From contig CM055911.1 of the NCBI GenBank assembly GCA_029582155.1, positions 51,831,419 through 51,895,418 of the forward strand: a stretch of DNA of 64,000 nt, given 5' to 3'. Shown one piece after another: positions 11,726-23,644 of the stretch. Position numbers and translations under genes: made by a program. Under the pieces are notes generated by a model, which saw only the letters and a program-made list of their open reading frames with translations, made no database searches and was not told the origin of the DNA. The DNA comes from Panopea generosa. Its lineage: Eukaryota; Mollusca; Bivalvia; Adapedonta; Hiatellidae. The number at the start of each line of letters is the position of its first letter. Position 1 is the first letter of the stretch.

Positions 11726-13100
11726 TTCCACAGACGAGCTAATTAAAGTATATACCGAACAACATTCATTTTGATGTCTACCGTCAATAAGAAATGCTTA
11801 GATTAGAAAAAGGCATCTTTAAGTCAGGAGTCCATTTTCATCAAACTTATGTTTTACACTATTTTATATTCATGCTTACCAGTTAACTTTTATAACGCAT
11901 TAAGTGTCAACTTGGCTACTTAAAGATAAATTCGTGGGATTGACCATATTGCATTTGTTATGTGTAAACAGCATTAACTTTGATGTCTGCCGTTGATGGG
12001 AAATGGCTGTGTCAGATATTGTGGCGAAATGCCAAGAGATAATTTATTTCAAAATCAATATGAGATACCTAGCTAATGGCATGATATAAAACTATTGAAA
12101 CTAACTTTTTTGCAAGATTAGGATATAATTTGAAAGTCTTACGTCAGTAACCATACTACAAACAATCAGGACTGCATTCAATTAAACGGCTTAATCTCAC
12201 ATTAGCACACAGCAGCATTTTAGGGAACCAGGCATTAAACGCGTTTGCTGTTTAACGATGCTGAACGCAGCCCAGTTGTTAACGGTAACAAATAACTTTA
12301 CTTTGTGTGTAACCTGTCCATTTTGACTCAACCCAATCGAACGAAACTACGATTAACTTTAGTACTGCTTGATTTACAGGATTCGTTCATTTAATTGCAA
12401 TCATAAGTCTTAACCAAACTTTATAGATTACAATTATTTTATGAATATAAAATTATACAATCAATGAGTTAGTGGGATAATATGTAATAGTTTGTTTAAA
12501 AAATAAAATCCCTCAAACTTTGAACACATTGTCTATAGCACTCAATTTAATACTTGTTATCAACATAATGTTTACTTAAAGGAGTAAATGATATATAAAT
12601 CATGAATACTGTCTTTGACAAATGGTAACAGCAGAAAATGTGAAAAATAGAAAATATTTTTAGACTGATGACATGGTTTACTCATTGATTTTATGGTGGT
12701 TCTATCAATGATACTTTGAAAGACTTTTGATATGATATCAGGTAGATATTATACTGTTATGAACGTCAAAATTATTTCTGTTTCAATTACATGAAGGTTT
12801 AACTTTTATTCTCGTTGAATGAGCGGACTAGATGTATAAAACCCTTGATCATTGTTATCTTAACACCATCTTTGCTAATCATATCTAGAAGTTCACCAAA
12901 AAAGGTTTCGTTGCTTTGGAGCTGCACCGTAATGATTGGTATGTTGTTTATATCTTAATTGGCAATTAGGTTTTCTTGTTTGACTGTGCGACGACTGAGT
13001 TATCCTCCTCAAAACTCATGTACAATCATAGGAGCTGTATACCTGTTCTTATTTCCGTTTTGTCGTATCATTCATAAATATTTCTTATTGATCTGAGGTC
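11726..13100. other. Spacer with a short dispersed-repeat fragment
   Basis: Mostly unique AT-rich DNA. Around 12235-12275 the segment TTTGCTGTTTAACGATGCTG with GAACGCAG recurs at 18482-18509 with two differences, so it is a fragment of a dispersed repeat. No gene seen. Confidence 0.45.
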
Positions 13101-13333
13101 GTATTCACCAACCATTCTTGATAATATTCTTAGATTTGAGCTTGAAAATCCAAACTGCATCGTTAGAAATCAATTTTATCATGTCAAAGAAAATAAGTGT
13201 TTATTTGACTATATATTTGGTGTCCCTACATGCTTGCAATTTTTGGTTTCAAAACATTGTTTGTAAGTGTATTTTTCTGAATTCATTCTTCAGTTCAAGT
13301 CTAAGAATATTCTTAAAAACGGTAGGTGAATAC
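13101..13333. mobile_element. MITE family G (copy G1)
   Basis: Terminal inverted repeats of about 45 bp, imperfect: left GTATTCACCAACCATTCTTG then ATATTCTTAGATTTGAG; the right end, reverse complemented, reads GTATTCACCTACCGTTTTTA then ATATTCTTAGACTTGAA. No coding capacity; the 90-codon plus frame across it is incidental. Copy G2 lies at 18.5 kb. The superfamily cannot be assigned without target duplications. Confidence 0.75.
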
Positions 13334-13520
13334 CACCCCTGGCTTCTGCATTTAACTGAGCACATTTGGATGTTGATAGGGAACGCCTGACATTGCGTCT
13401 TTAAAAATGATTAAATTATATGACGACTGCAGGGAAAGAAATCACCCTTTAACCCGTTGTTTTCTTATAATCGTTTCCATGGCGTCTACTCTTGTCATTC
13501 TTCAACTGTATGCATATTTG

Positions 13521-13693
13521 TACTGTCAAACCTGTATTAAGCAGGCAGTCAAGGAAGGAACAAAAGTGGCCTTTTAAGACAAGTTGTAGGTTAATGCAGG
13601 TTAAAATGCTTTTAATGCCTATAATGCCTATAAATGGAAACTAGCAAATTTGGTTGTTTAAGACAAGTGGTAGTCTGACACAGGTGACTGTTA
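13521..13693. mobile_element. MITE family F (copy F2)
   Basis: Begins TACTGTCAAACCTGTATTAA and ends GTCTGACACAGGTGACTGTT, imperfect inverted ends of the F family. The inner parts GTGGCCTTTTAAGACAAGTT and TTGGTTGTTTAAGACAAGTG match copy F3 at 16.4 kb. Confidence 0.7.
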
Positions 13694-14805
13694 TAAGAAT
13701 TGTAATCATTGTTTGATTTATTGTTTTATGTATTAATTTTGTTTGTGCCTGATGGTGGTCATGTTTTTTAAAATAACAAATCTCCTTTTCGACACCTTTT
13801 ATCTTATTTTTGACACATGCACTGAGATACTTTAAAAACGCAAAGCTCAAATTGAGTATGTCTGATATGAATTGGAAAGACACAATATTGCTTGTCAGCC
13901 GACTCCGAAAAACGTTAATAACTTTCCTACGCCTTTGGACAAGGGTGAAACAACTGCCAATATATTGCAAATATTGTTGTGTTTCATTGAGACGAAGATG
14001 GCTGTAAAAGGTAGTTAAACACGCTTCTAATCGCAAAGTTGGTGATTGTGTTTGTCGCTGTTTTAAACGTTTATTTTCTGGGAATTTATATTTCTTTTAA
14101 TTAAGCTTACACATTCGGTCATTAAAATCAATTGCTAGATAATCATCCAAATTTTTCTGTAAAATTTTTCTGTAAAATTTTTTATTTTTCCATTTTTATT
14201 TTTAAAATTTTTGATTTTTTTTGTGTGTGTGTGTGTGTGTGTTTTTTATTTGTTTTTTTTTTAATGACAATAAAAAGGGTAGGGGCGGCATGAAAATTAG
14301 GAGGCGGGTGGGGATGATAATCTAGCAATTAATTTATTATGGCTTTATGTAGCGTGTGGATAACTGGCTGTGTACTGTTGTCAATTATTACATGTATTAA
14401 TATTGATAAACAAATGTTCATTTTACAGTCCCATTTCTGCGTTATTAAAATCGCTCAGGGTAAATGAATATCAATTTTATATACACTCAATGTTTGCGAC
14501 ATATCGCTATTAAATGAGAACGTTATATGTCTAGTTTGAAGCTTTTATTATAATAGCTATTTTTATTGTCAAATCGATAAAAACAGACTGTCTAATCGCC
14601 AATGATGATGGTGATAATTTGTTTATCGTCGCCATCGGTTTCCCACATGGACGGCGCCTCCAGAAAAGTATAAGAAATTTTATATTTTTTTGGAGATAGT
14701 GAAGTGATATAGAAAACCCTTTTATGCCGTCCCTTCTTCTTTTACATGTTTTTTTTAAAGCACCGTTACATTGGACCTCGATTTTGTTAAAGTAACTTTA
14801 AGTAG
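13694..14805. other. AT-rich spacer with (GT)n
   Basis: A (GT)n tract lies at 14222-14242 in a T-rich block. The 131-codon minus frame at 13641-14036 begins over MITE F2 and has no recognisable domain. Confidence 0.45.
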
Positions 14806-14882
14806 GAGGAGCAGAGGATCGAACCTGTGAATCCTTGGTTCGCAGTCTAAGGCCTTAACCACTGGGCCAATGTTCCACTCCT
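14806..14882 (-). mobile_element. tRNA-like sequence, SINE head or tRNA pseudogene
   Basis: On the minus strand TGGCCCAGTGGTTAAGGCC (A box) and ACAGGTTCGATCCTCTG (B box) stand at tRNA spacing, ending in CTCCTCC. The acceptor ends do not pair properly, the T stem has a mismatch and the anticodon arm cannot form a regular 5-bp stem with a 7-base loop, so a functional tRNA is unlikely. No clear SINE body follows. Confidence 0.55.
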
Positions 14883-16413
14883 GATCGCCAATCGAAGTGG
14901 CACATCTATTTAAACTTGGAAAATTTCTATGCCTTCATTTTGTCAACTTCCATTAATTTAAACATCTTTCTTGAACTCGTAGTTTACAAATTAGCTTGCG
15001 AAGTGATTCTTATTTTCTCCAAACACGAACCGAATCAGCATGTCAACTCAAAGACAGTTTACGGAGTTAAAGGGTCTATTTATGACAGAGGATTTTTCAT
15101 AATTGTAAAATTGGCTTTAAGCACAAGGATATCTAGTTCCTAACATATGTGGTGGCGTTTTAAATGAGTCACACGATTTCATTGATTTCAGTTTGATCCG
15201 TTGATTAGGTTTACACGTAGTTACAATTGTTTCATCTAAGAAAGATTCCAAATGCGATGTGAAGGTCGTCAAACAGTAATTAAGTGTTGTATATTTTTAG
15301 AATTGTGGTTTCGTTTCAACGTTATCGCTCCGATTTAATATTGATTTTTATTTTTTTGGTGGGTTTGACACACCAAACTATTCGCATTCTATTTAATAAA
15401 ATAAATGATAATGAGATGCTTTTTATTCATTTTAAAAAAAACAAATTTTTATTTTACAAGACATGTATAACGTTTTTTTCCTGATATAATCTCTTTAAAA
15501 GACGTTTGAGTATAAATGTACTGCTGTATATATTTCCTTATTCATGTACTAAATTTATGTAATGGAAAACAATGTGTGATTATCTTAACTTTAATATGAA
15601 AACAGGAGCACTAATGAGGAATGTTAGACAATTATATGATAAAATTAATTTAAAGAACGTAATAATTCTCAATAATGATATTAACAAGTATATCAATATT
15701 ATATTAATCAAATATTTAACTTTCTTGTTATCACAAGTATTAGATAAAATTACAATTCAACGTTTTATATTTATAACAATCAACATAGTATGATTTAATT
15801 ATGACGCTCTTGTCTTCATCCATGTTGATATGATTGAATGCCGAGGGCAATGGGAAACATAGTTTACGCATACTTCCATAATAATACAACAATAATAAAA
15901 ATATAAGAAACAAAACCCAAGTCATTAAATTATTTACCATGCATCTATAATCAAGTATTTTACATCATACCAATATACAGTAACAGTATATAAATGTCAG
16001 TTTCTCTGACGTAAGCCACATGTACTGCAGACTATATCTGTTTATTTGTAACCAAACGATATTTCACATGGGGATCTAAAGAGAAACAAGAAAAATAAAT
16101 CCCATCCGTCATCTTCAGTTCAAACAAAACTAAATTTTTTAAAATAAAAATTGACGAAAACGACATTTTTGGAACCTGTCCCTGTGGGATCTCCGGTACC
16201 CTTGAAACCACCTTAACTGAAAATCACATGAAACTTGTTTTAGACTGAGTGCTACATTCTGATTCAAAATAACCAAATATTGAAATACAAATAACATCAG
16301 TTAAACCAACAAATCACTTCAAAATCAACTTGCAGAAACAAACATTTTGAACTATTATTAACCAAAAGAAAAGTTAGAACATCACATTTCTTTATATTCA
16401 CCCTTATTATTAA
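14883..16413. other. AT-rich spacer
   Basis: Contains several 66-75 codon open frames in very AT-rich DNA; none has splice context or a recognisable motif. Nothing else seen. Confidence 0.4.
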
Positions 16414-16593
16414 AGTACTGTTAACCCTGTCTTAAGCAGCAAGGGGAGGAACTAACGTGGCCTTTGAAGACAGGTTGTTATTTAATGCAGATTAATTTGC
16501 TCTGAAAGCTTATAGATGAGTAATAACAAATTTGGCTGCTTAAGACAAGTCGCTGCTTAAAAGACGTGACAGCTTATACAGATTTGACTATAT
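16414..16593. mobile_element. MITE family F (copy F3)
   Basis: Left end GTACTGTTAACCCTGTCTTA, right end ATACAGATTTGACTATA, with GTGGCCTTTGAAGACAGGTT and TTGGCTGCTTAAGACAAGTC inside. Its right end lies within a few bases of the first unit of the 31-bp minisatellite. Confidence 0.75.
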
Positions 16594-16598
16594 AAACG

Positions 16599-17670
16599 TA
16601 TTGCTAAACTTTATATTCATGTGTACAAGGATTGCTAAACTTTATATTCATGTGTACAAAAATTGCTAAAAGTTATATTCATGTATACAAGGATTGCTAA
16701 ACTTTATATTCATGTGTACAAAAATTGCTAAAAGTTATATTCATGTATACAAGGATTGCTTAACTTTATATTCATGTTTACAAAAATTGCATAACTTTAT
16801 ATTCATGTAAGCAAGGATTGCTAAACTTTGTATTCATGTTTACAAGGATTGCTTAACTTTATATTCATGTGTACAAAAATTGCTTAACTTTATATTCATG
16901 TTAGCAAGGATTGCTAAACTTTATATTCATGTGTACAAAAATTGCTAAACTTTATATTCATGTATACAAGGATTGCTTAATTTTATATTCATGTTTACAA
17001 AAATTGCTTAATTTTATATTCATGTGTACAAGAATTACTAAACTTTATATACATGTAAACAAGGATTGCTAAACTTTATATTCATGTTTACAAAAATTGC
17101 TAAACTTTATATTCATGTAAGCAAGGATTGCTAACTTTATATCAATGTATGCATGAACATGGGTTACCAAACTTCATATTCAGGTATACACGGATTGCTA
17201 AACTTATGATTGATGTGTATAAGAATTTTGCAAGGATTGTGTAAGGATTGTACAAGGATTGAAAAGGACTTGTGTAAGTATTGTGTTACTTTATAATCAT
17301 GTGTGCAAGGATTGCTAATCTTTATAATATTGTATATAAGGATTGTTTAATTTTATAATCATATTTACAAGAATTGCTTAATTTTATAATATGTTTACAA
17401 GGATAGTTTAACTTAACATCCATGATTACAAGGAATATCAAACTATAGATTTATATAAACAATGTTTAGTAAACTTTATAATAATGTTTACAAGAATTGC
17501 TAAACTTTATTCGCATTTATACAAGGTCTGCTAACTTTGTATCCATGTATAACTTTATTTTTATGTAAACAATGAGATTCTAAACTTTAAAATAATGTAA
17601 AAGGACGATATAACTTTATATGCATAAGTACAACGATTGTGAAATGTTTTATTTACTTTAGCAAGGATTT
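16599..17670. repeat. 31-bp minisatellite, about 1.1 kb, about 34 units
   Basis: The unit contains TTGCTAAACTTTATATTCAT; starts at 16601, 16632 and 16663 give a 31-bp step. In the left two thirds, units ending ACAAGGA alternate with units ending ACAAAAA, a 62-bp dimer pattern. From about 17150 rightward the units become shorter and diverged, as expected of an array edge. The unit is not a palindrome and no unique spacers separate copies. Confidence 0.95.
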
Positions 17671-17738
17671 CTAAAGCTTTAAGTGTTTTGTTATATTCTC
17701 AGACACAAAACTTTCTTGATTTTAGATCCTGCATCACA

Positions 17739-17960
17739 GGGTCATCTATCTGAGTGGTCTAAACATTTACCTTACACCTCCTATGTCGTAGGTTCGAGTC
17801 CTGCTCACTCAAAAAGACGTTATGTGATAAAGTTTGCCCGTTACTTGCAGAAGAACGATGGTTCTACTCGTATTCATTCTGAGGTCTTCCTCTTCCAATA
17901 AAACTGGATGCATTGTATGCCATATATTACATGAAATGCAATCAAATAAAATTTGGAATA
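17739..17960 (+). mobile_element. tRNA(Leu/Ser)-like SINE, family A (copy A2)
   Basis: Head with CTGAGTGGTCTAAACA and a near-perfect B box, GTAGGTTCGAGTCCTGC; body CCGTTACTTGCAGAAGAACG then ATGGTTCTACTCG; 3' part TCTTCCAATAAAACTGGATG and CCATATATTAC. One of the best-preserved A copies. The 72-codon frame across it is incidental. Confidence 0.8.
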
Positions 17961-18454
17961 AAACACATTAAAAGGAAAGATTCTGTTTCCGCCCCTGTAG
18001 TTAACTTGTAAATGGATCTCGAAATAGCCGAATTGTTATTGCCAATAAAAAAGTGTTATGAGCCACGTGGGCCCTCAAGTGGTGTAGCGGGAACCACTAA
18101 CTTCAATAATGTTTACTTCAAACAATAACATAAAACCAATGTTTATAATTTCGTGTTTAACAGGTAAAGTTTGTAATTGTATACCAAAGGCATTCTTAAT
18201 ATTTTGTTATTGTTACATAAACCGTTCGTGTGTTTAATTTGAGAAAGAAGAGTAGTTTCATTAACCTGCTAAATGGAATCCCATTTATTTTCATTGTATA
18301 TAAATATAGTGTTAACTGAATATTGCTAGCATAGTTCATGATCACACACAAATATGAGATAATGCTGGGCTGTTTTCAGTTTGGTAAAACGTTTGCTAAC
18401 GCTAGCTAACATATTTCTTCCTGAATACTGACTAACCCTAAGATTCGCACGAAT
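17961..18454. other. AT-rich spacer
   Basis: No supported feature. The minus-strand 67-codon frame at 18326-18529 runs into a repeat fragment. Confidence 0.4.
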
Positions 18455-18481
18455 ACTACGCGATAGTTTCAGTAATCCAGG

Positions 18482-18509
18482 TTTGCTGTTAAACGGTGCT
18501 GAACGCAGA
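18482..18509. repeat. Dispersed-repeat fragment paired with 12.25 kb
   Basis: TTTGCTGTTAAACGGTGCTG plus GAACGCAG matches the segment near 12250 at all but two positions, next to MITE G2. Confidence 0.5.
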
Positions 18510-18515
18510 CAATGG

Positions 18516-18739
18516 GTCGTTTTCAACAATCATTCCTGACATTTTTTTTAGATTTCAGCTTGAAAAAACAAAATTAAATCAAAGATATCTTGTTCACCAT
18601 TACCGGTATATAAAGTGTCCCGATCTGCTTGCGAATTTTGATTTGAAAAAAAAAAAAAAAAGGGTTTCTAAGTGTGTTTTACTAAATTTATTCTTGAGTT
18701 CAAGTCTAAGAATATTCTTTTACATGTTATTGAATATCA
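18516..18739. mobile_element. MITE family G (copy G2)
   Basis: Matches G1 at the left (TTTTAGATTTCAGCTTGAAA), internally (GTGTCCCGATCTGCTTGCGA against TGTCCCTACATGCTTGCAAT) and at the right (GAGTTCAAGTCTAAGAATAT). The left inverted repeat is eroded. An internal A15 run at about 18647-18661 breaks similarity. Confidence 0.65.
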
Positions 18740-18855
18740 CATCTGGTATGCAAATTCGATTATGCCAAGTATCTTCTGTCTGGTGGTCAAGTTGAACCTT
18801 TTACTATCAGTGATGTATTCAGTTCCTATTTGTTTTTTGCGACAATTGGAACAGT

Positions 18856-18990
18856 TCAGGGTTCATGACCGGTGGGTCGTGGGTTCGATTCTCAACCAAG
18901 GCTATGTGTGTTGTCATTGAGCCTTTTCCCGCATATGCTAATTACTGGTTTTACCCAGGAAGACTCAAGCGTGATTAATCTAAGTTGTAA
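18856..18990 (+). mobile_element. tRNA-derived SINE, family C/C' (degenerate)
   Basis: B-box-like GTGGGTTCGATTCTCAACC, then GTGTTGTCATTGAGCC and a body TTACTGGTTTTACCCAGGAA. It has both the C' segment (TTGTCATTGAG) and the C body (TGGTTTTACCCAGGAA), which links the two sets. Confidence 0.6.
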
Positions 18991-19127
18991 AAACTTGTTT
19001 CACAATCAATGTAAAATAAATACGTTTAGTACTAAACAACTGGAGATGCTTGGTACTTTTCCTTATCTCTGTATTATCAGAATCTTAATTTACATTGTCT
19101 TATTTCTTTGTGAAGCGATATAGTGCA

Positions 19128-19394
19128 GTTCATGCTAGCGTACTGCATCACCTTTTCAATTCAAACAGTCATTTAACACAACCACTCATTCTTGGGATCA
19201 TGGAATGTTACCAGTACATAAATCTCTGCAAATAACTGAATGCTGTCACATTTGAATCAGCAGTGAGAGGCGAAATTGTAACGAGACCCGATGCCGTATA
19301 CCAATCATCACGGAGACTATGGCCGGGCGGGGAATCGAACTCAACGACCACAGGATAGAAAATCGAACTGACTGAGCTAACCGAACCAGGTGCC
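19128..19394 (-). mobile_element. tRNA-derived SINE, family B (copy B1)
   Basis: On the minus strand: GGTTAGCTCAGTCAGTTCG (A-box region), GTTGAGTTCGATTCCCCGCC (B box), then CATAGTCTCCGTGATGATTG and a body with CACTGCTGATTCAAATGTGA. The anticodon loop region is broken, so it is not a tRNA gene. Confidence 0.75.
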
Positions 19395-19654
19395 ACGTAT
19401 AAGAATAGTCGGACGAATCTACTTTGTTTATCTAAGACGTCTAATAAAAAGAGTCAATTTTGATTGAACTTGTAAACCAAATTTAATTTGAACTCATAAT
19501 ATCAGTTTTACAACTAGCTGTTCCAGTATAGTAATTCCTGTTGTGTATAGTTGCTACATGCACATGTGTTTGCAGAGTCGGTATGAACATGTAACGCATT
19601 GTTTTGGACCGAGTTGTGTTCTAGTCTATCACAACTCCTGACATTTTCCAAAAA

Positions 19655-19740
19655 CTGGTCTGTTATGCACCAATGGAAAAGCCAGAAATTCCACCCCTGT
19701 CCAACAATTATTACCTTAGACGTGTCTTCTGTTACGGGTG
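19655..19740 (+). repeat. Family E fragment
   Basis: CACCAATGGAAAAGCCAGAA and TTCCACCCCTGTCCAACAAT match the reverse complement of 43.74-43.80 kb (CCAATGGAAAAGCAAAGAAT). Only the left part of the family is present. Confidence 0.5.
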
Positions 19741-20885
19741 ATATGCTATCAGTTATTAATTAATATGGCCATGTATTCAATTCAATTTTATGTGAGAAAG
19801 TTTAATCTTTAAAGATACTTCAGAAAAGAACGTGGTAACGGTGTTCAAAACCAAGCCCTTAACTATATTCTTTAAAAATTCAGTATTCCTATTGTGGCTT
19901 ATCCTGATAAGTTTCGATTCTGGTTGTGAGAATGTTTATTCTTGTAGCGTAGCTCTGCCAAAACATTTTGAATTCGCTGATTGAGGATGGTTCTCTTACA
20001 GTGTATGTTTACAAATAGCATCACGTGAATATCTGAGATGCATCATCAAACAGACAGACAACACTGGACGTCGTGTTTTGCATAAGTTTGACAAAATGGC
20101 GTCAAACTCTAAGCAAACTACACAAAACTCATTCTTCTGAGGCAACGTCTATCGTCAATGCGAACTTATAACAATCTCAAATAATGAATATTAATAGCAT
20201 CTTTGTTTTCCATAATATCGTGCCAGACACATACCTATTTTAAGGGCATTTGTCTTAAGGATCTATCATTTAATTAATCTCTGGAGTATCGTGTTTTGGT
20301 ATTAGAAGAACTTCTGGAAGAGAAATGGCGGATAAACTGAAATAATTGTTTCAAACCGTTTCCGTCACATTCTAGAATAAATCATTATTGTGGCCGGTAA
20401 TAGCTTTACAAGTTATCGTGCATAAACTTGCCAACAAACCGTTTATACATTTTTGTTAATTGCACATAGAATAAGGGCGTTTTTTTAGAAAATAGGTTTT
20501 ACCGTCATTTATTATATAAAAAGATGACATTTAGCTTTATTCGTGGAAGAAGACTGCAAATATAAAATGCAAAATGCACTGGAATAGTACTACATAGCCC
20601 AGTTTATGGCAAACCTGACCCTGCTTGTTTCGAAACTACAACCTAATCATCTGCATTAAGAGGTAACTGTTTTGTTTTAACCGAGTTTGACTCTAACCCA
20701 CAATCGACAACCATGTGGTGAAAGAATATATGTTTCTCCTATTGGTTTTAGGTGCGGATGGAATTTTCCATCTGCATAGAAAAGCTCATATAAGATTCTT
20801 TTTCATGTATACAAACCTAACTGTGTATTTTTTTAAGATTTTATTCCGGATTATATATAGTAACGCAAGGATACCCTCGTAAATG
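19741..20885. other. Spacer without recognised gene
   Basis: Unique-looking AT-rich DNA; no exon with coding-like composition found. Confidence 0.4.
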
Positions 20886-20887
20886 AA

Positions 20888-21042
20888 TACGTAATAGCAC
20901 GAGGATTTTACGAATGGCGTTACATCATTCGCGAGGAATTTGTCATAGCACGAGGATTTTATGAATGGCGTTACTTCATTGCGCGAGGAATTTGTCATAG
21001 AGCGAGGATTTTATGAATAAATTTACGTCGCAGCGCGAAAAT
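20888..21042. repeat. Tandem repeat, about 51-bp unit, 3 copies
   Basis: The motif CACGAGGATTTTATGAATGG starts near 20898, 20949 and, as GCGAGGATTTTATGAATAAA, 21002. Between copies lies GCGAGGAATTTGTCATAG. The region is richer in CG than its surroundings. A minus-strand frame of 70 codons is produced by the array. Confidence 0.8.
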
Positions 21043-21456
21043 TTTATCTCGACCCCAGTAAAAAAATAGAGATATCCTTATCCGGTGTGCAAGAAAACGG
21101 ATATTTTAGCCTTCGCCTCTTGGTCACGGAAAACCATTAATAAAAGTATAAACGGTGTAATTGTACATGTGCTTGTATATATTTATATTATTTAAAGTAT
21201 CAATTTAAAAACCACACGTAATACATCATATACTGTATATAACTTTCCAGTTTTACGGCTCGATAACCTTACCGGGACTTCAATAAAGCATGTGTTTAAA
21301 GCATTTAAAACACAAAACAGCAATACATTTGTTAAAGCATGTATTACACATTAAACATCATTAATTATGGTTAAACTTTCAAAACCGGTTAGACGAAATA
21401 GAACAGCCGTCATTTTTCAAGCCAGATATAAATAGGTAATAATGTGTGTGTTATTA

Positions 21457-21622
21457 CACAGTGAATCTCGTACTAAGCAACCACTATGGGGATATAGTAA
21501 AAATGACCCCTTAAGGCAGGTGTATGCTTTAAAGGCATAAATGAGATGTAAAAAGAAAATATGGCTATATAAGACATGTGGTTACGTAATAAAGGTTGCC
21601 ACTAGCGCAGGTTTGATTCTAC
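21457..21622. mobile_element. MITE family F (copy F4, diverged)
   Basis: ACACAGTGAATCTCGTACTA with AGCAACCAC at the left and GCGCAGGTTTGATTCTACAT at the right are eroded F ends; TATAAGACATGTGGTTACG is the internal counterpart. Confidence 0.55.
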
Positions 21623-21982
21623 ATGATAAACAGCATACTGTATGAACGTTAATATCAACCGACCGCTCAGTGGGCGTACAAATAACCTAAAATTGTAAAA
21701 CAGGCATCATAATATAGACATATGAATGGCTTGATTATCGTTTCAGGTTATAGATAAATTAATAAAATTATTCTTACAGCTTTTTTTATATATTTATGTA
21801 TGAATCAAATTAATTCAAAAGTTTAAATTTAGATTTAATGGCATAAAATAATTCGATTTATTATAAATATATTAATATTACAGATTCTAACTCATAAGAA
21901 ATAACATATTTTCTTTTTTTTTATTCATCCCAATAGTGTCTACAAAATAAAAGTAGGCATAGAAGTAGGGAAACTAATAACA

Positions 21983-21983
21983 A

Positions 21984-22035
<52 letters not shown>

Positions 22036-22139
22036 TGTAGCAATGGTAGTAATAGTAGTAGTAGTAGTAGTAGAAATAGTAGTAGTAGTAGAAGTAGTAT
22101 TAGTATTAGTAGTACTTACAGTAAAAGTAGTAGTAGTAT

Positions 22140-22173
<34 letters not shown>

Positions 22174-22220
22174 TGTAGTAGTAGTAGTAGAAGTAGAAGA
22201 AGAAGTAGTAGTAGTAGTAG

Positions 22221-22255
<35 letters not shown>

Positions 22256-22273
22256 ATAGTAGTAGTGACAGTT
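21983..22273. repeat. (TAG)n microsatellite
   Basis: About 290 bp of GTA/TAG trinucleotides with scattered point changes. The 85-codon poly-Val frame it yields is an artefact. Confidence 0.95.
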
Positions 22274-22840
22274 GTTCTAAGTATATAGGGAATATAAACT
22301 AAACAATAAAATGGTACATTGATCTATACAAGCAATGTTTACTTCATCAAAACTACTGATAATATACAGCAAAGCAACAATTATGCACCATACAAAGGTA
22401 TTTTAAAAGTACAGCGGGAACTTAGAATTCCGTGCATATCTGCACATAAAAGATAACATGTGGCTGTAAATACATAGCTCTTATTGGAAAACTGTTTGAA
22501 TAGAGAGAGTGGCGCTCGAAAGATTATTTTAACACATTGTTTGAGAAACTCTTACGTTGGTAATGCTAAACATATCATATGTGGAAATATTAACAGGTAG
22601 TTTATTGTTGGGTGGCGGATTCAGCGGTGTAAAACAAAACTGATAGCTGAACATACATCTTCTACAGATTTTAGATCATTAGATAACCCACGTCCTAACA
22701 ACTTACTAAAACACCAATATATGTACGTATAACGAATAAATAATATTGTATCTTTATTCAAAACATGAGATGGCGTTTCAGAGAAAGTATTTCAATGACA
22801 AGTGGGGCATGTTAAAATAATTTCTAGTTATGTGTAACTA
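22274..22840. other. AT-rich spacer
   Basis: No supported feature. Confidence 0.4.
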
Positions 22841-23146
22841 TTTGCATAATTTTTGGTTGTTTTGGAATCATGTGCATCATTTCTGGTAATTTGGATTTAT
22901 TTGCATCGTTTCTCATTATTTGGAATCATGTACATCATTTCTGGTCATTTGGATTCATTTGCATCATTCTGGTCATTCTGATTCATTTGCATCATTTCTG
23001 TGCATTTGGAATCATGTTTATCATGCCTGGTCATCTGGAATCATGTGCATCTTTTCTTGTCATTTGGATTCATTTGCATCATATCTGGTCATTTGGAATC
23101 ATGTGCATCATTTCTGGTCATTTGGAATCATGCGCATCATTTATGT
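22841..23146. repeat. 29-bp minisatellite, about 10 units
   Basis: Units built on CATTTGGAATCATGTGCATC plus ATTTCTGG start at 23031, 23060, 23089 and 23118 in the regular right part. The left units vary by one to three bases. The period is not a multiple of three, yet no unit carries a plus-strand stop, so all three plus frames stay open for 76-92 codons. This looks like a protein but is a property of the repeat. Confidence 0.95.
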
Positions 23147-23284
23147 AAGCGGCGTTTTGTGTGTTATTTCATGATCCCACATCTTATGATACCTGCGATA
23201 ATATTACAATGTGAATATGTCTACAATTGACAAGAAGCGAGCTGCCAATCAGATAAGTCAATATTCAAGTAATCAATCAATATT

Positions 23285-23440
23285 GATTCTAGTGCCCCCA
23301 TTTTCCTTAGACAAACTGACGATATCTAAGTTAACGCTGCATCGTATATACTTGGTCAGTTGAATCAGGGTTAGTAATAACAACGTCAAGTGGCCTGTTG
23401 TCGAAGCGAAAGACGTTTTGCGTGAGGTAAATTCGTTGCC
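23285..23440 (+). repeat. Dispersed repeat, family H (copy H1)
   Basis: CCATTTTCCTTAGACAAACT with GACGATA, then GAAGCGAAAGACGTTTTGCG, is repeated in order at 51.79-51.90 kb (CCATTTTCCTTAGACAAGCT, GAAGCGAAAGTCGTTATCGC). Class unknown. Confidence 0.6.
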
Positions 23441-23644
23441 ACTTTCGATGTATATTGGAACTAATCTTATAAGGAGACAGTGTACTTCTTCTTGGATATT
23501 TTCACATATCTAATATTCCATATGTTTTGTATACTCATGAATCATTGCGAATAAAAATTATTTTAACTAAGCACACTTTGCAGATGTTTCAGAATCGATA
23601 TCCATGTTTACAATTATAAAGGGAAAGAGTCTAGACTGCAATAT

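Noticed and set aside
13641-14036. 131-codon minus-strand frame, the longest outside simple repeats
   Set aside because: Begins over MITE F2, has no recognisable motif, and about one frame of this length is expected by chance in 64 kb of AT-rich DNA.
14806-14882. Functional tRNA gene on the minus strand
   Set aside because: Acceptor ends do not pair, the T stem has a mismatch and the anticodon arm is irregular.
16599-17670. CRISPR-like array (31-bp repeats)
   Set aside because: Units are directly adjacent with no unique spacers and the context is eukaryotic; the same holds for the 29-bp and 19-bp arrays.
22031-22288. 85-codon poly-Val frame
   Set aside because: Microsatellite translation.
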